DNA from: Chitinophaga costaii | GTDB lineage: Bacteria > Bacteroidota > Bacteroidia > Chitinophagales > Chitinophagaceae | Length of the DNA stretch: 64,000 bases | NCBI RefSeq assembly: GCF_900094705.1 | Contig: NZ_FMAR01000018.1 | Span: 50,826-114,825, forward strand | Reading direction: 5' to 3' | Program-made: the position numbers and the translations under genes | Notes under the pieces: model-generated | Database searches by the model: none | What the model saw: the letters and a program-made list of their open reading frames with translations, nothing else | Told to the model about the DNA's origin: nothing | Part shown: positions 60,110 through 64,000 of the stretch, piece after piece | Layout of the letters: the number at the start of each line of letters is the position of its first letter | How positions within the stretch are numbered: position 1 is the first letter of the stretch

Positions 60110-61054
60110 ATGAATCCCTTGACACCTGATTTGATCGAAACCGTAAAACAATTCAACGGTTTTTTTACCGGACTATCCAATTCCTTACAACATTCCATCC
60201 CGGACCAGCGCCTGTCGGCTACCGAGCTGGAAGTATTACAGGCTATTCATCAACAGGAAAACTGCCGGTCCAGCACCCTTATCCAGCAGTTGGGCATTGA
60301 CCCAGGTTACCTGAGCCGTATGCTGAAATCTTTTGAGAATGACCAGTTAGTATCCCGCCGCAAAGTGCCTAACGATGCGCGAACCCAGTATATCCAGCTT
60401 ACGGGAAAGGGTAAAAAACTGATCGGATTGGCCGCCGAATACCTGAACACGCAGGTGAGTAACCTGCTGAAACCTGTGCCGGAAGCCCAGCACGATCATC
60501 TGATAAGGGCTATGAAAACCATACAAGATGTGTTTTCCGCCGGTGCTGGCGCCGATGCCCACCAGGATATTGTGTTCCGCCATACCCTGGAACCCGGCGA
60601 CTTGGGCTACCTGATCTACCTGCATGGCAGCATTGAGGCCACCGAACTGGGGTACAATCACACGTACGAACCATACGTGATCAAGGAGTTCAGCGAATTT
60701 TTACAGACCTACAACCCGGTAAAAGACCGCATCTGGATGGCCACTTACAAAGGCGAAATTGTAGCGGCCGCCGCCATCCTGGCACAATCCCGCCACCTGG
60801 CACAATTGCGCTGGTTTTTTGTACACCCCGATTACCGGGGCTTAGGACTGGGCAAACGCATGCTGCAAGACGCTTTGGATTTCTGTAAAGACAAACTTTA
60901 CCAGAAGATCAACATATTTGTTACCAACGAGCAAACCACCATGATAGAGATGCTGGAAAAAGCTGGTTTCCGCAAAAGCGGAGAGAAGTACCTGCAACTT
61001 TTCGGGAAATATGTTTACGAACAACGTTACGATAAGGACCATTATTGGAGTTGA
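60110..61054 (+). CDS. Fused MarR transcriptional regulator and GNAT acetyltransferase
   Basis: A 314-aa two-domain protein. The N-terminal MarR winged helix spans about 1-140 (LSATELEVLQAIHQQENCRSSTLIQQLGIDPGYLSRMLKSFENDQLVSRRKVPNDARTQYIQLT, seen in pieces). The GNAT domain spans about 160-314, with motif A WFFVHPDYRGLGLGKRMLQDAL and the closing EKAGFRKSGEKYLQLFGKYVYE. The start at 60110 (MNPLTPDLIETV) is preferred to an upstream TTG. Such fusions occur in many bacteria; the acetylation substrate is unknown. TTGTC repeats upstream suggest autoregulation. Confidence 0.93.
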   Translation: MNPLTPDLIETVKQFNGFFTGLSNSLQHSIPDQRLSATELEVLQAIHQQENCRSSTLIQQLGIDPGYLSRMLKSFENDQLVSRRKVPNDARTQYIQLTGKGKKLIGLAAEYLNTQVSNLLKPVPEAQHDHLIRAMKTIQDVFSAGAGADAHQDIVFRHTLEPGDLGYLIYLHGSIEATELGYNHTYEPYVIKEFSEFLQTYNPVKDRIWMATYKGEIVAAAAILAQSRHLAQLRWFFVHPDYRGLGLGKRMLQDALDFCKDKLYQKINIFVTNEQTTMIEMLEKAGFRKSGEKYLQLFGKYVYEQRYDKDHYWS

Positions 61055-61182
61055 GCAGCCCATAAGGCCAGCACTGACTTTTAATAGGGCTAACACCCGG
61101 TTTCCAAGAGACAAACGAATACAGGAAGTTGTCTTTTGGAAATTGTCGTTTAAGGGTCTATTTTTAAAAACAATCACACGCT

Positions 61183-62820
61183 ATGGAATCACAGCAATTG
61201 GAATTCAATAAAAATGAAGACGCTTTAAAATTAGCTACCAGTGCTATGAAAGTGAAGTTGGGCGAGATTGCCCATGGTGGGGGAAGAAAAGCGTTGGAAA
61301 AAGTACGCAAGCGCGGCAAGCTCACTGCCCGCGAGCGCATCCAATACCTGATAGATCGCGATTCGGAATTCATGGAAATAGGTGCCTTCGCCGCATACGA
61401 TATGTACGCCGAACATGGTGGCTGCCCCGCCGCAGGCACTGTGGGTGGCATCGGTTATGTAAGCGGTCGCCAATGTGTGATCGTAGCCAATGATATGACG
61501 GTGAAAGCTGGCGCCTGGTTTCCAATGACGGGCAAGAAAAACCTGCGCCTCCAGGAAATAGCCATGGAAAACAGGCTGCCCGTAATTTACCTGGTAGATA
61601 GCGCCGGCGTATACCTCCCCATGCAGGATGAAATCTTCGCAGACAAAGAACACTTTGGCCGTGTATTCCGCAATAACGCCCGCATGAGCGCCCTGGGTAT
61701 CAGCCAGATCGCTGCCGTAATGGGCAGTTGCGTAGCCGGCGGCGCTTACCTGCCGGTAATGAGCGATGAAGTATTGATGGTGGAAGGTAACGGCTCTATT
61801 TTCCTGGCCGGTCCCTACCTGGTAAAAGCCGCCATCGGTGAAGAGGTAGACGCTGAAACACTGGGCGGCGCGGTTACGCATACCAGCATTTCCGGCGTAG
61901 CAGATTATAAATTTCCCAACGACGAGGCCTGCCTGGACCAAATTAAAAAGATTATGCAACGGCTGGGAAAGCCGGATGATGCCGGCTTTGACCGCATATC
62001 ACCCGTAGCACCCAAGCAAGATATCCAGGGCATTTACGGCGTAATGCCGGCAGATAGTTCCAAAGCCTACGACATGCATGACATCATTGCCCGCATCGTG
62101 GATGGTTCTGTGTTTGATGAATACAAGGAAGATTATGGCAAAACGATACTATGCGGGTATGCCCGCATTGAAGGATGGGCAGTAGGCATCGTGGCCAACC
62201 AACGCAAGATGGTGAAGAATAAAAAAGGCGAAATGCAAATGGGCGGTGTTATCTACAACGATAGCGCCGATAAGGCAGCCCGCTTTATCATGAATTGCAA
62301 TCAAAAGAAGATCCCCCTCGTGTTCCTGCAAGATGTTACCGGCTTTATGGTGGGCAGCCGCAGCGAACACGCCGGCATTATTAAAGACGGGGCAAAGATG
62401 GTGAACGCCGTGGCCAATTCGGTAGTGCCCAAGATCACCGTTATTCTTGGTAATTCCTACGGCGCAGGCAATTACGCTATGTGTGGCAAGGCCTACGATC
62501 CCCGCTTTATCTTCGCCTGGCCCACTGCTAAAATAGCGGTGATGGGAGGGGAGCAAGCCGCCAAAACCCTGCTGCAAATACAAGTAGCCTCCCTTAAAGC
62601 CAAAGGCGAAGAAATAACCCCTCAAGCCGAAAAACAATTACTAGCCGAGATCACTACACGCTATAACGACCAAACTTCCCCCTACTACGCCGCCGCCCGC
62701 CTGTGGGTAGATGAAATCATAGACCCCATAGACACCCGCCGCGTCATCGCCCAAAGCCTCACCGCCGCCAACCAATCCCCCCTTCAAGACCGCTTCAACA
62801 CAGGCCTCCTGCAAACGTGA
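61183..62820 (+). CDS. Acyl-CoA carboxylase beta subunit (methylcrotonoyl/propionyl-CoA carboxylase type)
   Basis: A 545-aa carboxyltransferase subunit that moves CO2 from carboxybiotin to an acyl-CoA. Both crotonase-like halves are present: GGGRKALEKVRKRGKLTARERI, YLVDSAGVYLPMQDEIFADKEHFG, VMGSCVAGGAYLPVMSDE in the first; VFLQDVTGFMVGSRSEHAGIIKDGAKMV, LGNSYGAGNYAMCGKAYDPRF and WPTAKIAVMGGEQAAKTL in the second. The length and QRKMVKNKKGEMQMGGVIYNDSADKAARF fit methylcrotonoyl-CoA carboxylase best. No biotin-carrying alpha subunit is adjacent. A heptamer repeat array begins 2 bp after its stop. Confidence 0.94.
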   Translation: MESQQLEFNKNEDALKLATSAMKVKLGEIAHGGGRKALEKVRKRGKLTARERIQYLIDRDSEFMEIGAFAAYDMYAEHGGCPAAGTVGGIGYVSGRQCVIVANDMTVKAGAWFPMTGKKNLRLQEIAMENRLPVIYLVDSAGVYLPMQDEIFADKEHFGRVFRNNARMSALGISQIAAVMGSCVAGGAYLPVMSDEVLMVEGNGSIFLAGPYLVKAAIGEEVDAETLGGAVTHTSISGVADYKFPNDEACLDQIKKIMQRLGKPDDAGFDRISPVAPKQDIQGIYGVMPADSSKAYDMHDIIARIVDGSVFDEYKEDYGKTILCGYARIEGWAVGIVANQRKMVKNKKGEMQMGGVIYNDSADKAARFIMNCNQKKIPLVFLQDVTGFMVGSRSEHAGIIKDGAKMVNAVANSVVPKITVILGNSYGAGNYAMCGKAYDPRFIFAWPTAKIAVMGGEQAAKTLLQIQVASLKAKGEEITPQAEKQLLAEITTRYNDQTSPYYAAARLWVDEIIDPIDTRRVIAQSLTAANQSPLQDRFNTGLLQT

Positions 62821-62822
62821 TT

Positions 62823-62869
62823 AATTATGAATTATGTTTTTAATTATGAATTATGAATTATGAATTATG
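62823..62869 (+). repeat. Heptamer array A: (AATTATG)2 - T5 - (AATTATG)4
   Basis: Perfect 7-bp units at 62823-62836, five T (62837-62841), then four units to 62869. It begins 2 bp after the carboxylase stop codon and is inverted relative to array B. Confidence 0.95.
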
Positions 62870-63041
62870 AATTGATTAGGTGCAAGGAACTGGTGAATAG
62901 TGACGCAGGTGTTTTGCTATGTACTTTGTATTAATTACAGCATATTTTGTAATGCGTAATTTATAGGCAAATACACTATTTTTGCCCCCACCCATAATGG
63001 AAATAGCTTCATACATCAAATCAACCTATCACAACCCAAAA

Positions 63042-63137
63042 CATAATTCATAATTAAAAACATAATTCATAATTCATAATTCATAATTCATAATTCATAA
63101 TTCATAATTCATAATTCATAATTCATAATTCATAATT
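63042..63137 (-). repeat. Heptamer array B: (CATAATT)2 - A5 - (CATAATT)11
   Basis: Two units at 63042-63055, five A, then eleven perfect CATAATT units at 63061-63137. It ends 3 bp before the TTG start codon of RNase HI and leaves no room for a normal ribosome-binding site. Confidence 0.97.
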
Positions 63138-63140
63138 ATT

Positions 63141-63590
63141 TTGTCTTCTTTAGTTATATATACGGATGGTGCGTCGCGGGGGAATCCTGGGCCGGGAGGG
63201 TATGGAGTGGTGATGATATGGGGTAAGGTGCGGAAGGAATTGTCACAGGGTTATCGCAAAACTACCAATAACCGGATGGAGCTGATGGGCGTTATCGCCG
63301 CCCTGGAATCGCTGACCCGTGATGGATTGGATATCGTTCTTTATACAGATAGTCAATATGTAGTAAATGCTATTGAAAAGGGTTGGTTATGGAATTGGCA
63401 ACGCACCAATTTCAAAGACAAGAAAAACCGCGACCTCTGGGAGCGCCTCATCCCTTTGCTCAAAAAACATAAGATCCGCTTCCAATGGGTAAAAGGCCAC
63501 GCCACCAACGAAGGCAATAATCGCTGCGACCAACTTGCCACCCAAGCCGCAGACAATGGTCCTTTACTAACCGATGAAGGGTTTGAATGA
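63141..63590 (+). CDS. rnhA: Ribonuclease HI
   Basis: A 149-aa RNase H1 that degrades the RNA strand of RNA-DNA hybrids. The four catalytic carboxylates are present: D9 (VIYTDGASRGNPGPGGYG), E47 (NNRMELMGV), D70 (LYTDSQYV) and D130 (NNRCDQLA). The basic-protrusion region WLWNWQRTNFKDKKNRDLW and the catalytic-loop VKGHATNEGNNRCD are intact. The only usable start is TTG at 63141: the in-frame stop TAA at 63126-63128 belongs to the repeat array directly upstream. Another array begins at the stop codon. Confidence 0.95.
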   Translation: MSSLVIYTDGASRGNPGPGGYGVVMIWGKVRKELSQGYRKTTNNRMELMGVIAALESLTRDGLDIVLYTDSQYVVNAIEKGWLWNWQRTNFKDKKNRDLWERLIPLLKKHKIRFQWVKGHATNEGNNRCDQLATQAADNGPLLTDEGFE

Positions 63591-63718
63591 ATTATGAATT
63601 ATGAATTTAATTATGAATTATGAATTATGAATTATGAATTATGAATTATGAATTATGAATTATGAATTATGAATTATGAATTATGAATTATGAATTATGT
63701 TTTTAATTATGAACTATG
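63590..63718 (+). repeat. Heptamer array C: (AATTATG)2 - AATTT - (AATTATG)13 - T5 - about 2 units
   Basis: The array starts inside the RNase HI stop codon region (TGA at 63588-63590), has 13 perfect units at 63609-63699, five T (63700-63704), one unit and one variant AACTATG ending at 63718. Read in reverse complement it has the same plan as arrays B and D (2-3 units, A5, many units). Confidence 0.97.
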
Positions 63719-63879
63719 AATGAACGCGAATGCTACTCACTTATAGGAGTGTAGATGTTTGCATTTACCTATACATACCCCATCTCATACACGCAAAAGG
63801 ACACCTACTAAGCCATCTACCCATTCAGACTCCATCACCCACACGCCAAAAAAATGCAAAGCCATTCATACACCAAATT
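63719..63879. other. Unique segment between inverted arrays C and D
   Basis: 161 bp of single-copy sequence, unlike the segment between A and B. No coding frame, RNA gene or clear promoter box is recognised. Confidence 0.5.
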
Positions 63880-64000
63880 CATAATTCATAATTCATAATT
63901 AAAAACATAATTCATAATTCATAATTCATAATTCATAATTCATAATTCATAATTCATAATTCATAATTCATAATTCATAATTCATAATTCATAATTCATA
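63880..64000 (-). repeat. Heptamer array D: (CATAATT)3 - A5 - (CATAATT)13+ (runs off the window)
   Basis: Three units at 63880-63900, five A, then uninterrupted CATAATT units from 63906 to the window end (13 complete plus four bases). It is inverted relative to array C, so C and D can pair over more than 100 bp. Confidence 0.97.

Larger units (their letters stand above)
62821..63140. other. RNase HI upstream region with two heptamer arrays
   Basis: 320 bp without a gene, made of heptamer array A, a unique segment (62870-63041) and array B. The unique part carries an exact TAnnTTTG box, TATTTTTG, at 62977-62984, the likely promoter of RNase HI; transcription would start near 62990, so array B would be transcribed as part of the leader. 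Confidence 0.55.

Noticed and set aside
61231..61959. 242-codon minus-strand frame
   Set aside because: Complement of the acyl-CoA carboxylase gene, rich in His, Gly and Ala without recognisable domains.
62823..64000. CRISPR array
   Set aside because: The repeats are contiguous 7-bp units without spacers, and no cas genes are present; these are tandem arrays.

Overview
The window looks like chromosomal DNA of a Bacteroidota bacterium, most likely of the Chitinophagaceae (Chitinophaga-like). The evidence is a SusC/SusD pair with its own ECF sigma/FecR pair, many TonB-dependent receptors and lipoproteins, several Bacteroidota-restricted families (DUF4876, DUF6850, DUF6934, DUF6544), and -7 promoter boxes of the Bacteroidota type TAnnTTTG. 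I see no rRNA, tRNA, CRISPR array, intact insertion sequence or prophage.

Layout. 1-7.1 kb: a leftward nutrient-uptake locus (sigma factor, FecR, SusC with a signalling STN domain, SusD lipoprotein, secreted FAD oxidoreductase cut by the window edge). 7.2-12.5 kb: acetyltransferase, azoreductase, short-chain dehydrogenase, cupin and a secreted GH35 beta-galactosidase. 12.6-23.8 kb: a compact stress or energy-limitation island with a DUF6544 protein, two small unknown proteins, a PAS histidine kinase, a response regulator fused to a CRP/FNR-type DNA-binding module, a universal stress protein, another unknown protein, alpha-glucan phosphorylase, zinc alcohol dehydrogenase and a flavin-binding PNPOx-like protein. 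23.8-30.8 kb: a four-gene leftward operon (TonB receptor, DUF4876 lipoprotein, DUF6850 outer-membrane protein, di-haem peroxidase). 31-39 kb: HD-domain, pentapeptide, thioredoxin-like, M1 peptidase, GLUG-like lipoprotein, exonuclease III and DUF892 ferritin-like genes. 39.2-46.3 kb: a tripartite RND efflux operon with an AraC regulator. 46.7-50.3 kb: APC permease, an outer-membrane receptor remnant, a DUF6934 protein with a 56-residue partner, and a methyltransferase. 50.4-55.3 kb: a SCO/PepSY/TonB-receptor metal-uptake operon. 55.4-64 kb: MscS channel, dipeptidyl peptidase IV, CbpA-like DnaJ, MarR-GNAT fusion, acyl-CoA carboxylase beta subunit and RNase HI.

The most interesting result is regulatory. 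In the 12.6-23.8 kb island eight promoters share one geometry. A 14-bp FNR-like palindrome (about ATGAYNNNNRTCAT) or a recognisable half of it is centred 29.5 bp upstream of the first base of a TAnnTTTG-like -7 box, and a second copy lies exactly 22 bp further out, at 51.5 bp. In the two divergent regions at 15.0 and 23.2 kb the same operators sit symmetrically between both promoters. The local receiver-CRP fusion is the obvious candidate to bind them, which would make the island a self-contained, DosR-like but non-homologous regulon.

The second unusual feature is a set of long heptanucleotide arrays (AATTATG/CATAATT, up to 13 perfect copies) that surround the RNase HI gene. They begin within a few bases of its start and stop codons and leave it only a TTG start codon.
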